A stretch of 64,000 nucleotides of DNA, taken from positions 806,001 through 870,000 of the forward strand of contig NZ_CP101740.1 of NCBI RefSeq assembly GCF_024496245.1, written 5' to 3'. Made by a program: the position numbers and the translations under genes. Numbering within the stretch: position 1 is the first letter of the stretch; each line of letters starts with the position of its first letter. Below, in pieces: positions 18,271 through 30,119 of this stretch. Origin of the DNA: Sphingomonas qomolangmaensis. GTDB taxonomy: Bacteria > Pseudomonadota > Alphaproteobacteria > Sphingomonadales > Sphingomonadaceae. The notes under the pieces were generated by a model. The model did not search any database. It saw only the letters and a list, made by a program, of their open reading frames with translations, and had not been told where the DNA came from.

Positions 18271-19148
18271 TTGGGCGCCGATTCGGGCTTGGGCGCGGGC
18301 GGCGGGGGCGGCAGATAGGGGCGCTCGACCACCGCGAAGTCGAGCCGGTCGGGATCGGCGAGCGGTCGCGCCTCGGCAAGGTCGCGGGTGTTGCGCAGCA
18401 CGCGCGCGACCGGGATCCCAGGCGGATAGATGCCGCCGGTGCCAGAGGTGACGAACAGGTCACCCGCGCGGAACGGCAGGTTGGCGATCGTCGCCGAGCG
18501 GATCTCGAGCAAGCCGTCGCCGCGGCCGGTGACGATGCCGGGCACCCCGTCGCGCGTTCGCCGGACGGGCACGATGCTTTCGGGATCGACCGCGAGCAGC
18601 ACCCGCGCAGTGTTGGGGCTGGTCTCGAGGATGCGGCCGATCAGCCCCTCAGGTCCGCGCACGGGTTGGCCGGTACGGACGCCCTGCCAATAGCCAGCGT
18701 TCAGCGTGGCATAGCGCCGCGTGCTCGACGATGACGCGTTGACGAGCCGCGCGACCGCCACTTGCTCGGTGCCGCGATCGCGAACCGCGAGCAACCGCCG
18801 CAGCCGGGCATTCTCGAGCACCAATTGGCGCGCCTTTTCGACCAATGCGCGGTTGCGCTTGATATCGGCGCGCATCCGGCGGTTTTCTTCGATCACGCCG
18901 AAATATTCGCCGATCCCGCGCGGAATGCCGGTGATGCCGCGGCGCATGCCGTGCAGCCCGCTCGATACCGGTGTCGTCAACTCGCGCAGCGCGCCGCGGA
19001 CGATCGCATAAGCGGGCGGGTTGAGCGTCGACAGCACGAGCAGCACCGCGCCGAGCAGCGCCCCCAGCGCGGCCGCGACATAGCCGATGAACAGCACATA
19101 TTGCGCCCGCCGCGAAAATCCCGGGCGCCGGTTACGTTGCGGCGCCAT
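18267..19148 (-). CDS. mreC: Rod shape-determining protein MreC
   Basis: A 293-residue periplasmic scaffold protein of the elongation machinery. A single membrane segment lies at about residues 16-42, followed by a coiled coil (about 85-120, rich in Arg, Leu and Glu) and a two-lobed beta-barrel region containing ARLVNASSSSTRRYATLNAG and DLFVTSGTGGIYPPGIPVA. The tail is Pro-rich (PPPPPAPKPE). It starts 13 bases after mreB and overlaps mreD by four. Confidence 0.95.
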   Translation of the reverse strand: MAPQRNRRPGFSRRAQYVLFIGYVAAALGALLGAVLLVLSTLNPPAYAIVRGALRELTTPVSSGLHGMRRGITGIPRGIGEYFGVIEENRRMRADIKRNRALVEKARQLVLENARLRRLLAVRDRGTEQVAVARLVNASSSSTRRYATLNAGYWQGVRTGQPVRGPEGLIGRILETSPNTARVLLAVDPESIVPVRRTRDGVPGIVTGRGDGLLEIRSATIANLPFRAGDLFVTSGTGGIYPPGIPVARVLRNTRDLAEARPLADPDRLDFAVVERPYLPPPPPAPKPESAPK

Positions 19149-19161
19149 GTCGTCCCCGCCG

Positions 19162-22186
<3,025 letters not shown>

Positions 22187-22244
22187 GCCCACTCCTTGAC
22201 GCTGTCCTTCGCTGATGCATTCAGGTCACCCGTTCAGATCGCAA

Positions 22245-23009
22245 CTAGGCGAGCTTGGATAAACCAAAGGCGGTCAAGAAGCCGAAAACCGCGATCAGCC
22301 CTGTGAAGTCGTGCATTCCCTCGAACGCTTCGGGAACCATGGTGTCGATGATCATCGCCAGGATGGCCCCCGCTGCGACACCCTGGACTGCAGCGAGCAC
22401 GGCTGGCGAGGCGCCGTCGAACACGGTGTACCCGACGAACGACGACAACCCAGCCACCAGCGCTATCCCGGTCCACAGCGCGAACGTGAAGCCCGCAGAT
22501 TTTCCCTCGCGGCGCGCGCCTGCGGCACTCGAAAGTCCCTCGGGCAGGTTCGACAGGAAGACCGCCGCAACCGCTACCCCGCCGATCGCGCCCCCTGAAA
22601 GAAGGCTGGTGCCGATCACGATCGATTCGGGGATGCCGTCGATCAACGCACCGAGCGCCAGCGACGCGCTGTTGCCCTTGGGCGCGGCGGTCGCGTGCTC
22701 CTTCCGTGAGAAAGCGTCCGAACGCTTGCGATGACGCGCACCCCTAGCGGCCAGCGCCATGTTCAGCACGGTGTACACCGCCGCGCCCGCGACGAACCCG
22801 ACCGCGACAGCGAGGAACCCGCCCTGCTTCCACGCCTCGTCCATCAGCTCGAACGATAAAGCGGATATCAGCACGCCCGAGCCAAACGCCATGATCGCGG
22901 CCACCGCCTGGCGCGGCATCGCCACGAACCAGCCGATCGTCGCACCTATCAGCAAAGCCGAGCCGCTGAGCAGGCCCCACAGACCGGCTTGAATCGACAA
23001 CGGGATCAT
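22245..23009 (-). CDS. ZIP family metal transporter
   Basis: A 254-residue inner-membrane protein with about eight membrane segments and the two ZIP signature motifs, ALIDGIPESIVIG and AVFLSNLPEGLSS, whose polar residues form the metal path. A charged cytoplasmic loop (ARHRKRSDAFSRKEHATAAP) separates the halves. ZIP proteins import zinc or other divalent cations. The first motif has Asp-Gly where many members have His-Asn, so the metal preference is uncertain. ATG 23009 with GGAGAGG upstream is preferred to the longer frame from 23042. It is convergent with mutL and no metal regulator is adjacent. Confidence 0.88.
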   Translation of the reverse strand: MIPLSIQAGLWGLLSGSALLIGATIGWFVAMPRQAVAAIMAFGSGVLISALSFELMDEAWKQGGFLAVAVGFVAGAAVYTVLNMALAARGARHRKRSDAFSRKEHATAAPKGNSASLALGALIDGIPESIVIGTSLLSGGAIGGVAVAAVFLSNLPEGLSSAAGARREGKSAGFTFALWTGIALVAGLSSFVGYTVFDGASPAVLAAVQGVAAGAILAMIIDTMVPEAFEGMHDFTGLIAVFGFLTAFGLSKLA

Positions 23010-23171
23010 GGCCTCTCCAAGACGTACGGGATTGCGGATCAATACACGGTGCCCCGGCGGCGATCACTACGTGATTCCTCGGTCGCGCTTGGGCGCCGTT
23101 CATCCCCGGGAAACCTTTTCCCCGACCGTGCATTTCACTCGCCACACTCTTTCGAAAAGTCAGGCGATATC

Positions 23172-23249
23172 ATGGGTAAGGCAATGCCGGTCATCCTCGC
23201 ACTCATCCCGCTCTTCGCGGTCGTGGGCGCCTGCGTCGCGGTGCCCTGA
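23172..23249 (+). CDS. Putative 25-residue hydrophobic peptide
   Basis: A very short frame encoding MGKAMPVILALIPLFAVVGA followed by CVAVP. It is almost entirely hydrophobic after two charged or polar residues, as expected for a single membrane helix. AGGCG lies about seven bases upstream, only a weak ribosome-binding site. The frame ends 25 bases before a strong bidirectional terminator shared with rplI. Such peptides can be type I toxins or small membrane-complex subunits, but neither role is shown; chance coding cannot be excluded. Confidence 0.4.
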   Translation: MGKAMPVILALIPLFAVVGACVAVP

Positions 23250-23273
23250 GCTTTGGCGAACGACGCCGATATG

Positions 23274-23310
23274 AAAAAGGGCCGCCCGGCATAACCGGAC
23301 GGCCCTTTTT
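23274..23310. terminator. Bidirectional intrinsic terminator
   Basis: AAAAAGGGCCG-C-CCGG and CCGG-A-CGGCCCTTTTT form a long stem with one mismatch and a five-base loop, with T-runs in both directions. It ends transcription of the rplI operon (minus strand, stop at 23332) and of anything coming from the small ORF at 23172. Confidence 0.93.
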
Positions 23311-23331
23311 CATATCCAAACGTCGAAAGGC

Positions 23332-23952
23332 TTAGGCCGGTTCGGCTTCGTCTTCGTCGGTCGTCGTCGGGGCTGGCGCCGCTTCGTCGCCGCGCGAGAT
23401 TTCGCCCGGCTCGGCGTTGGCGTCATACTCCTCGGTGAAGCCAGCGGTGTCGGTTTCGAACATCGCCGCCATCACGTCGACACCCTTTGCCTGCATCTCG
23501 GCTTCCTCGGGCGAACGGGCGACGTTCACCTTGACGTTGACCGAAACCTCAGGGTGCAGCGCAACCTTCACTTCGTGCATGCCGAGCGTCTTGATCGGCT
23601 TGCCGAGCACCACCTGGCCCTTGTGGACCTTGTGGCCATCGGCGACCAGCGCCTCGACCAGATCGCGAACCGCGACCGAGCCATAGAGCGCGCCGGCATT
23701 CGATGCCTGACGGATCAGCGTCACCGAAGCGCCCTCGAGCGACTTCGATTCGGCAGTCGCTTCCTCGCGGCGCGAAGCGTTCTCGGCTTCGATGCGCTCG
23801 CGATTGGCCTCGAAGACCTTGCGGTTGGCGGCGTTGGCGCGGAGCGCCTTCTTGTTCGGCAGCAGGAAGTTGCGGGCGAACCCGTCCTTCACGGTGACGA
23901 CATCGCCAATGGCGCCGAGCTTTTCGACGCGTTCGAGCAGGATGATTTGCAT
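23332..23952 (-). CDS. rplI: 50S ribosomal protein bL9
   Basis: The first 150 residues match bL9: MQIILLERVEKLGAIGDVV opens the RNA-binding N-domain, followed by a long connecting helix and a C-domain with HPEVSVNVKVNVARS. At 206 residues it is longer than the usual 150 or so because of an acidic, Ala- and Pro-rich tail (GDEAAPAPTTTDEDEAEPA), a common alphaproteobacterial extension. It is the last gene of rpsF-rpsR-rplI. Confidence 0.97.
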   Translation of the reverse strand: MQIILLERVEKLGAIGDVVTVKDGFARNFLLPNKKALRANAANRKVFEANRERIEAENASRREEATAESKSLEGASVTLIRQASNAGALYGSVAVRDLVEALVADGHKVHKGQVVLGKPIKTLGMHEVKVALHPEVSVNVKVNVARSPEEAEMQAKGVDVMAAMFETDTAGFTEEYDANAEPGEISRGDEAAPAPTTTDEDEAEPA

Positions 23953-23964
23953 GGGGTGCCCTCC

Positions 23965-24189
23965 TTACTTAACGATGTAGGGCAGCAGGCCCAGATGACG
24001 GGCGCGCTTGATGGCCTGGGCCAGTTCGCGCTGCTTCTTGGCGCTCACCGAAGTGATGCGCGACGGCACGATCTTGCCACGCTCCGAAACGAAGCCCTGG
24101 AGCAGCCGGACGTCCTTATAGTCGATCCGCGGCGCGTCCTTCGCGCTGAAGGGGCAGCTCTTGCGGCGGCGGAAAAACGGGCGGGCCAT
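23965..24189 (-). CDS. rpsR: 30S ribosomal protein bS18
   Basis: The 74-residue product has the expected bS18 core, [20 protein letters not shown] and [20 protein letters not shown], which binds bS6 on the 30S platform. Its ATG shares one base with the rpsF stop (TAATG), so translation is likely coupled, matching the one-to-one bS6:bS18 pairing. Confidence 0.98.
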   Translation of the reverse strand: MARPFFRRRKSCPFSAKDAPRIDYKDVRLLQGFVSERGKIVPSRITSVSAKKQRELAQAIKRARHLGLLPYIVK

Positions 24190-24623
24190 TAGTTGTTCTC
24201 CCCTTCTTCACGGTCGCGGCGCGGGCCACGGTCGGGACGGTCGCCCCGGTCGGCACTTGGGCCACGGTCGTCGCGGTCACGACGGCGCTCGCGGTCGCGC
24301 TCGCCCTTGCGCATCATCACGGTCGGACCGGCTTCATGCTCGTCGACGCGGACGGTCATGTAGCGGATCACGTCTTCGTTGATCGCGGTCTGGCGCTCGA
24401 GCTCGGCGACGACGCCTGCGGGCGCGTCGATCTCGAGCATGACGTAATGCGCCTTGCGGTTCTTGGCGATGCGATACGCCAGGCCGCGCAGGCCCCACGT
24501 TTCGGTTTTCACGACGGTGCCGTTATTGTCGGTGATGATCTTGGTGGCGTTTTCCGCCAGCGTGTCCACCTGCGCTTGTGCCAGATCCTGGCGCGCAAGG
24601 AACACATGCTCGTACAGAGCCAT
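24189..24623 (-). CDS. rpsF: 30S ribosomal protein bS6
   Basis: bS6, 144 residues. The ferredoxin-like core includes [20 protein letters not shown] and [20 protein letters not shown]. After about residue 105 comes a charged Arg-, Asp- and Glu-rich tail ([20 protein letters not shown]), a variable extension. It is first in the rpsF-rpsR-rplI operon. The roughly 190 bases upstream hold its promoter region and the terminator of the next gene. Confidence 0.97.
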   Translation of the reverse strand: MALYEHVFLARQDLAQAQVDTLAENATKIITDNNGTVVKTETWGLRGLAYRIAKNRKAHYVMLEIDAPAGVVAELERQTAINEDVIRYMTVRVDEHEAGPTVMMRKGERDRERRRDRDDRGPSADRGDRPDRGPRRDREEGENN

Positions 24624-24774
24624 GCCTTGTCCTTCGTCCTGGCCGATCGCTGACCGAGCGCCAATCGCGCGGCCCCTCCGGCTGTCGTCTCACGTATCTC
24701 GCAAATGCGAACCGGGGCGGAAAGGACGATGCCTTACCACCCCGGATGCGCGTGCCTTATCGATTTGTGGCGCA

Positions 24775-24800
24775 AAGGCAAGGGGCGAACCCCTTGCCTT
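24775..24800 (-). terminator. Terminator of the RcnB-like gene
   Basis: AAGGCAAGGGG-CGAA-CCCCTTGCCTT is a perfect 11-base-pair stem with a tetraloop, 12 bases after the minus-strand stop at 24813. On the minus strand the stem ends in TT followed by TGCG, so the U-tail is short. Confidence 0.75.
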
Positions 24801-24812
24801 CCGCGGTGCGGC

Positions 24813-25289
24813 TTAGAATGCGCCGCCGATGACCGCGCCGATCAGGCCGCTTGCAAGTGCCACGAGGACTGCATCGTTGCCCGACTGCACCCACTGCTGG
24901 CCACGCGGCGGGGCATAGAGGCCGCGCTGCTGATACGACCGATAGTCGATCTGGCGATAGTTGGGCGCGAACGACCGGTTGAACTGCTGGCCACGCTGCC
25001 AGCTGCGATACTGGTTCGCCGGCTGCGCATAGCGGACCTGCTGGCGAACGATCGGGCGCTGCGCGACCCGGACGTTCTGGCGAACCACCGGCCGGTTGGC
25101 GACGCGGACGTTCTGGCGAACCACATTGCCGCGGCGATTGTTGACCACGGTGCGCTGCTGGACGCCATTGGCGCGGTCGACGATGACGGTGCGGTTGCCG
25201 CGCTCGATGACGGTGCGCTGCTGCGCCTGCGCCATGGCGGGGACGGTGAGCATCGAGGCTGCGACGGCTGCGATTGCGATCTTCTTCAT
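24813..25289 (-). CDS. RcnB-like periplasmic protein
   Basis: A 158-residue exported protein. Residues 1-22 form a signal peptide cleaved after AMA or AQA. The middle is Arg-, Gln- and Asn-rich with repeats of the type VVRQNVRVA (three or four copies around residues 55-90). The C-terminal YQQRGLYAPPRGQQWVQSG followed by a short hydrophobic segment (VLVALASGLIGAVIGGAF) matches the RcnB-like fold, named for an E. coli nickel/cobalt homeostasis protein. A metal role here is not shown. AAGGAG precedes the start. Confidence 0.8.
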   Translation of the reverse strand: MKKIAIAAVAASMLTVPAMAQAQQRTVIERGNRTVIVDRANGVQQRTVVNNRRGNVVRQNVRVANRPVVRQNVRVAQRPIVRQQVRYAQPANQYRSWQRGQQFNRSFAPNYRQIDYRSYQQRGLYAPPRGQQWVQSGNDAVLVALASGLIGAVIGGAF

Positions 25290-25476
25290 GTCGATCTCCT
25301 TCGACGGGGTGACTGGTGCACCGGACTGTCCGGCGATGAAGACAATCTAGAAGCCGCCTGTCGCTGGGATGTGCCGAGGAAGAACAAAAGCGTCACAGAA
25401 TGTCGCAAGTCGGTCGGGACTTGAAAGCTTTCGGCGTTCGGGCGTACCCCGCCGCGCCTGAAAGCAGGAGATCACG

Positions 25477-26412
25477 ATGCGCGCGTTCATTTTTCCGGGG
25501 CAGGGCAGCCAGGCGGTCGGCATGGGGATGGCGCTGGGGCAGGCGAGCCGCGCGGCGCGCGAGCTGTTCCAGGAGGTCGACGATGCGCTGGGCCAGCATC
25601 TGTACCGGCTGATGACGCAGGGGCCCGAAAGCGACTTGTTGCTGACCGAGAATGCGCAGCCCGCGATCATGGCAAACGCGATTGCGGTGCTGCGCGTGCT
25701 AGATCGCGAATGCGGGGTGCGGGTAGCCGACAAGGCTGGGTATGTCGCCGGGCACAGCCTGGGCGAATATACCGCGCTGTGCGCCGCGGGCGCGATCGAC
25801 GTCGCGACCACCGCGCGATTGCTGAAGCTGCGCGGGCAGGCGATGCAGGCGGCGGTGCCGGTGGGCGAGGGGGCGATGGCGGCGCTGCTGGGGGCCGACC
25901 GCGACAAGGCGCAGGCGATTGCCGACGCCGCCGCACAGGGCGAGGTCTGCACCGTCGCCAACGACAATGACCCGGGGCAGGTGGTGATTTCGGGCGCACG
26001 CGGCGCGATCGAGCGCGCGGTGGCGCTCGCCAAGGAAATGGGCGCCAAGCGCGCGGTGTTGCTGCCGGTCTCGGCGCCGTTCCACTGCCCGCTGATGCAA
26101 CCCGCCGCCGAGGCGATGGAAGCCGCGCTCGCCGACGTCGCGCTGCAGGCGCCGCTGGTGCCGGTGTTCGCCAATGTCACCGCCGCGCCGGTCGCCGACC
26201 CGCAGGTGATTCGCGCGCTGCTGGTCGAGCAGGTGACGGGGATCGTCCGCTGGCGCGAATCGGTGCTGGCGATGTGGGATGCCGGGGTGACCGACTATGT
26301 CGAACTGGGTGGCAAGGTGCTGGGCCCGATGGTGAAGCGGACGGCGCCCGATGCGACCACGGCGAGCGTGATTACTATGGATGATATCGAGGCGCTGGCG
26401 AAAGCGCTGTGA
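25477..26412 (+). CDS. fabD: Malonyl-CoA:ACP transacylase
   Basis: FabD, 311 residues, loads malonate onto acyl carrier protein for fatty-acid elongation. The N-terminal FPGQGSQAVGMG, the nucleophile Ser in GHSLGEYTAL (about residue 92) and the late PVSAPFHCPLM with the catalytic His are all present. It is followed by fabG after 11 bases, and with acpP and fabF further on forms the fatty-acid cluster. Confidence 0.97.
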   Translation: MRAFIFPGQGSQAVGMGMALGQASRAARELFQEVDDALGQHLYRLMTQGPESDLLLTENAQPAIMANAIAVLRVLDRECGVRVADKAGYVAGHSLGEYTALCAAGAIDVATTARLLKLRGQAMQAAVPVGEGAMAALLGADRDKAQAIADAAAQGEVCTVANDNDPGQVVISGARGAIERAVALAKEMGAKRAVLLPVSAPFHCPLMQPAAEAMEAALADVALQAPLVPVFANVTAAPVADPQVIRALLVEQVTGIVRWRESVLAMWDAGVTDYVELGGKVLGPMVKRTAPDATTASVITMDDIEALAKAL

Positions 26413-26423
26413 GGAGTTCGAAT

Positions 26424-27164
26424 ATGTTCGATTTGACAGGCATGACCGCGCTGGTGACCGGCGCTTCGGGTGGGATCGGTTCGGCGATCGCGCAGGCGCT
26501 GGCGGCACAGGGCGCGCGGTTGGCGGTTTCGGGGTCGAATGGCGACAAGCTGGAGGCGTTTCGGGCGCAGTTGGGCGGCGAGCATGTCGCGCTGGCGTGC
26601 AACCTTTCCGACGGCGCGGCGGTCGATGCGCTGGTGCCACAGGCGGTCGAGGCGCTGGGCGGGCGGCTCGATATCCTGATCAACAACGCCGGGGTCACGC
26701 GCGACAATCTGGCGATGCGGATGAAGGACGACGAATGGAACGACGTCATCCGCGTCAATCTCGAGGCGGCGTTTCGCCTCTGCCGCGCGGCGGCGCGGCC
26801 GATGATGAAGGCGCGGTTCGGGCGGATCGTGTCGATTACCTCGGTGGTCGGTGCGACGGGCAATCCGGGCCAGGCGAACTATGCCGCGTCGAAGGCGGGG
26901 CTGGTCGGCATGTCGAAGGCGCTGGCGCAGGAACTCGCCAGCCGCAACATCACCGTCAATTGCGTCGCGCCGGGCTTCATCCGATCGGCGATGACCGACG
27001 GACTGCCCGACGCGCAGAAGACCGCGTTGCTGACGCGCATTCCCGCGGGCGATCTGGGCAAGGGCGAGGACGTCGCAGCGGCGGTGGTGTATCTCGCCAG
27101 CCGCGAGGCGGGCTATGTCACCGGGCAGACGCTGCACGTGAATGGCGGGATGGCGATGCTGTAA
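26424..27164 (+). CDS. fabG: 3-oxoacyl-ACP reductase
   Basis: A 246-residue short-chain dehydrogenase that reduces 3-oxoacyl-ACP with NADPH. The cofactor motif TGASGGIGSAIAQAL is near the N-terminus, NNAGVTRDNLAMRM follows, and the catalytic Tyr and Lys lie in YAASKAGLVG after the Ser in SVVGATG. ATG 26424 has GAGGAG eight bases upstream. Its last 47 bases overlap the 3' end of a convergent GT87 gene. Confidence 0.97.
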   Translation: MFDLTGMTALVTGASGGIGSAIAQALAAQGARLAVSGSNGDKLEAFRAQLGGEHVALACNLSDGAAVDALVPQAVEALGGRLDILINNAGVTRDNLAMRMKDDEWNDVIRVNLEAAFRLCRAAARPMMKARFGRIVSITSVVGATGNPGQANYAASKAGLVGMSKALAQELASRNITVNCVAPGFIRSAMTDGLPDAQKTALLTRIPAGDLGKGEDVAAAVVYLASREAGYVTGQTLHVNGGMAML

Positions 27165-28350
27165 GCGCAGCGCGCCAGCAGCCCAGCAGCAGCCCTGCGG
27201 TAACCAGCGGCGCGAGCGGCAGCGATGCGGCGGTCGCCAGCGTCCGGAGGAACAGCGGCGCGATGAAAAGCGCGAGCAGCGCGGCCTTTTCATAGGGCAG
27301 GAACCCGCGCCGCTGCGTCTGCGCGAACCACCACGCCAAGGGTATCGCCATCAGCGTCAGGTCATAGTCCAGTAGGAAGGGCGACACCGTCAGCGTCGCC
27401 GCCGCCAGGATCGCGTCCTGCGCTGGGCGGGGAAGTCGCGCGCGGGCGGCGTAGATGACCGCAGCGGCGCCGACCGCGGCAAATGCCGCTTGTGCGGCGT
27501 AGGCGGTCGCGACGTCGAGCGACAGCACGCGCATCGCTGCGAACATGCTGACCATCTTGGCGGGCGCCACCAGCCCGTCCTCGAGCGTCGAACGTGCGAG
27601 GCCGGTATTGGCGATGAAACCCGCCCACGCGCCGGTGCCGAGGATTGCCCAGCTCAGCAGGCACCATCCTGCAGCGGCTGCCCCGGTGGCAATAAAGGTC
27701 CGCCACTCGCCGCGGCATGCCAGCGCCAGCGGCAGCAGGATGGCCAGATGCGGTTTCATCACCAGCAGGCCGAGCAACAGCCCCGCCAGCCAGGGGCGCG
27801 TGCGCATCGCGATCAACCCGCCACCGAATAGCGCGGCGGTGAGGAACGCGTTCTGGCCGTGCCCGGCGTTGAGCAGGGTGGGCGGGAAGGCTGCCAGCGT
27901 CAGCGCGGCGCTACCAAAGCTGCCGCCGAGCCAATGCCGGACCATGACGAGGTAAGCCAGCGCAGTGCTGCCGAGCCAAAGCCCGAGTGCAGCGAAATAG
28001 GGCAGCAACGCCATCGGCAGGCACAGCATCAGGAAAACCGGCGGATAAAAGAAGGCTACATAGCCGTCGCCGGGGCCGAACGCTGTGCGCTGCGCGATAC
28101 CATGCGCAACGATATCGTACGCAGCCGCACCGCCCTCAGCCAACGCGACCTGCGACGCGATCCAGAAGCTCACGAAGTCGGTGCCGATCGCGCGGCCTGC
28201 GGCGTCTTCGCCATTGCCCCCCGCCGCGAACCATAGCGCCACCACTCCGAAAACTATCGCCACCGCTATCGACCGGTAGCTTCGCGCGCGCTTGCCGTCG
28301 AACGCGGTCAATTCGCGCAGCGGTGAGAAAGGGGAGGGCCATCGGCGCAT
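27118..28350 (-). CDS. GT87-family membrane glycosyltransferase
   Basis: A 410-residue protein with about ten membrane segments, matching glycosyltransferase family 87 (DUF2029), whose characterised members are polyprenol-phosphate-mannose-dependent mannosyltransferases of actinobacteria. The first loop carries the acidic region [18 protein letters not shown], expected to hold the catalytic Asp, and [20 protein letters not shown] is another typical stretch. ATG 28350 is preferred to the longer frame at 28410. It lies antisense between fabG and acpP, genes that are usually adjacent, so it looks inserted. The acceptor is unknown. Confidence 0.83.
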   Translation of the reverse strand: MRRWPSPFSPLRELTAFDGKRARSYRSIAVAIVFGVVALWFAAGGNGEDAAGRAIGTDFVSFWIASQVALAEGGAAAYDIVAHGIAQRTAFGPGDGYVAFFYPPVFLMLCLPMALLPYFAALGLWLGSTALAYLVMVRHWLGGSFGSAALTLAAFPPTLLNAGHGQNAFLTAALFGGGLIAMRTRPWLAGLLLGLLVMKPHLAILLPLALACRGEWRTFIATGAAAAGWCLLSWAILGTGAWAGFIANTGLARSTLEDGLVAPAKMVSMFAAMRVLSLDVATAYAAQAAFAAVGAAAVIYAARARLPRPAQDAILAAATLTVSPFLLDYDLTLMAIPLAWWFAQTQRRGFLPYEKAALLALFIAPLFLRTLATAASLPLAPLVTAGLLLGCWRAALTASPSRHSRAASAR

Positions 28351-28475
28351 CGCTGTGGCATACCTACGCAAATGTTGACCGACCGCTAAGCTTCGCACGG
28401 GCCTTGCCACTGATGGAGGTCCGTTCTAGGTGCGTTCAGGAATCACGAATAGCCGCAACTGAGGATCAAGCTACC

Positions 28476-28712
28476 ATGAGCGACACCGCCGATCGCGTGA
28501 AGAAGATTGTCGTCGAGAACCTGGGCGTCGAGGCCGAGAAGGTCACCGAGGACGCGAGCTTCATCGACGACCTGGGCGCAGACAGCCTCGACATCGTCGA
28601 GCTGGTGATGGCGTTCGAAGAGGAATTCGGCGTCGAGATCCCCGACGATGCCGCCGAGAAGATCACCACCGTGCGCGACGCGATCACCTATATCGACGAG
28701 CACAAGGGCTGA
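28476..28712 (+). CDS. acpP: Acyl carrier protein
   Basis: At 78 residues and strongly acidic, this is AcpP. The 4'-phosphopantetheine attachment Ser is in [13 protein letters not shown], followed by the recognition helix [15 protein letters not shown]. It has its own upstream region because the GT87 gene separates it from fabG. A terminator-like hairpin lies between it and fabF, which could give extra acpP transcript. Confidence 0.98.
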   Translation: MSDTADRVKKIVVENLGVEAEKVTEDASFIDDLGADSLDIVELVMAFEEEFGVEIPDDAAEKITTVRDAITYIDEHKG

Positions 28713-28757
28713 TCGCAGCTTATGTCGCTTGCCCCTGCGAACGGGGCGACTGATTGC

Positions 28758-28804
28758 AACGGCTCTCCGCCAACGGGCTAATATCCCGGGTGGGGAGCCG
28801 TTTT
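28758..28804 (+). terminator. Hairpin with T-run between acpP and fabF
   Basis: AACGGCTC (28758-28765) pairs with GAGCCGTT (28795-28802), followed by TTGC within a TTTT run; the loop holds a second CCC/GGG pairing. It lies 46 bases after acpP and 29 before fabF, so partial read-through would set the ratio of the two products. Confidence 0.75.
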
Positions 28805-28832
28805 GCTTTGATGAACTGAACGGAGAGATGCG

Positions 28833-30095
28833 ATGCGTCGCGTAGTCGTGACCGGCCTTGGCCTCGTCACCCCGCTAGGGGCCGAGGTGGAAACCGTCTG
28901 GAAGAACCTGATCGCGGGCAAATCGGGCGCCGCGACGATCACGCGCTTCGACGCGAGCGAATATCAGTGCCGCATCGCCTGCGAAGTGAAGCCCGCCGAC
29001 CATGAATATGGCTTCGATCCGGGCAAGCGCGTCGATCACAAGGTGCAGCGCCAGGTCGACCCGTTCATCATCTTCGGCATCGATGCCGCGGGCCAGGCGA
29101 TCGAGGATGCCGGGCTGACCGACATGACCGAAGCGCAGCGCTATCGCGCGGGGTGCTCGATCGGTGCGGGGATCGGCGGGCTGCCGGGGATCGAAAGCGA
29201 ATCGCTGGTGCTCGCCGCCAAGGGGCCGCGCCGCGTGAGCCCGCATTTCGTCCATGGCCGGCTGATCAACCTGATCTCGGGCCAGGTCAGCATCAAATAC
29301 GGGCTGATGGGGCCGAACCACGCGGTCGTCACCGCCTGCTCGACCGGCGCGCATTCGATCGGCGACGCCGCGCGGATGATCGCGATGGACGATGCCGATG
29401 TCATGCTCGCTGGCGGTTCGGAGGGGGCGATCTGCCCGCTCGGCATCGCGGGCTTCGCCCAGGCGCGCGCGCTGTCGACCAATTTCAACGACACCCCCGA
29501 GCGCGCGAGCCGGCCCTACGATGTCGATCGCGACGGGTTCGTGATGGGCGAGGGCGCGGGCGTCGTCGTGCTCGAGGAATATGAGCATGCCAAGGCGCGC
29601 GGCGCCAAGATGTATGCCGAGGTCATTGGCTACGGCCTGTCGGGCGATGCCTATCACGTCACCGCGCCGCACCCAGAGGGTTCGGGGGCGTTCCGCTCGA
29701 TGGAAATGGCGATGCGCAAGTCGGGGCTGAGCCTGAGCGACATCGATTATGTCAACGCACACGGCACCTCGACCCCGCTTGGCGACGAGCTCGAGCTCGG
29801 CGCGGTGCGGCGGCTGTTCGGGTCGTCGATCGACACTATGTCGATGAGCTCGACCAAGTCGGCGATCGGCCATCTGCTGGGCGGCGCAGGCGCGGTCGAA
29901 TCGATCTTCTGCATCCTGGCGATGCGCGACCAGATCGTGCCGCCGACGCTGAACCTGGATAATCCCAGCGAAGCGTGCCGCGGGGTCGACCTGGTGCCGC
30001 ATGTCGCCAAGGAACGGCGCGTGAAGGCGGTGCTGAACAATTCGTTCGGTTTCGGCGGGACCAATGCAAGCCTGGTGATGGTCCCAGTTACCTGA
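28833..30095 (+). CDS. fabF: 3-oxoacyl-ACP synthase II
   Basis: A 420-residue condensing enzyme that extends acyl-ACP with malonyl-ACP. The Cys-His-His triad is visible as TACSTGAHSIG, NAHGTSTPLGD and SAIGHLLGGAG. The N-terminus MRRVVVTGLGLVTPLG is typical. It is followed by mltG at 24 bases, an association common in proteobacteria. Confidence 0.98.
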   Translation: MRRVVVTGLGLVTPLGAEVETVWKNLIAGKSGAATITRFDASEYQCRIACEVKPADHEYGFDPGKRVDHKVQRQVDPFIIFGIDAAGQAIEDAGLTDMTEAQRYRAGCSIGAGIGGLPGIESESLVLAAKGPRRVSPHFVHGRLINLISGQVSIKYGLMGPNHAVVTACSTGAHSIGDAARMIAMDDADVMLAGGSEGAICPLGIAGFAQARALSTNFNDTPERASRPYDVDRDGFVMGEGAGVVVLEEYEHAKARGAKMYAEVIGYGLSGDAYHVTAPHPEGSGAFRSMEMAMRKSGLSLSDIDYVNAHGTSTPLGDELELGAVRRLFGSSIDTMSMSSTKSAIGHLLGGAGAVESIFCILAMRDQIVPPTLNLDNPSEACRGVDLVPHVAKERRVKAVLNNSFGFGGTNASLVMVPVT

Positions 30096-30119
30096 ACCCC
30101 GTATAGGGCAAGCGCGCGC

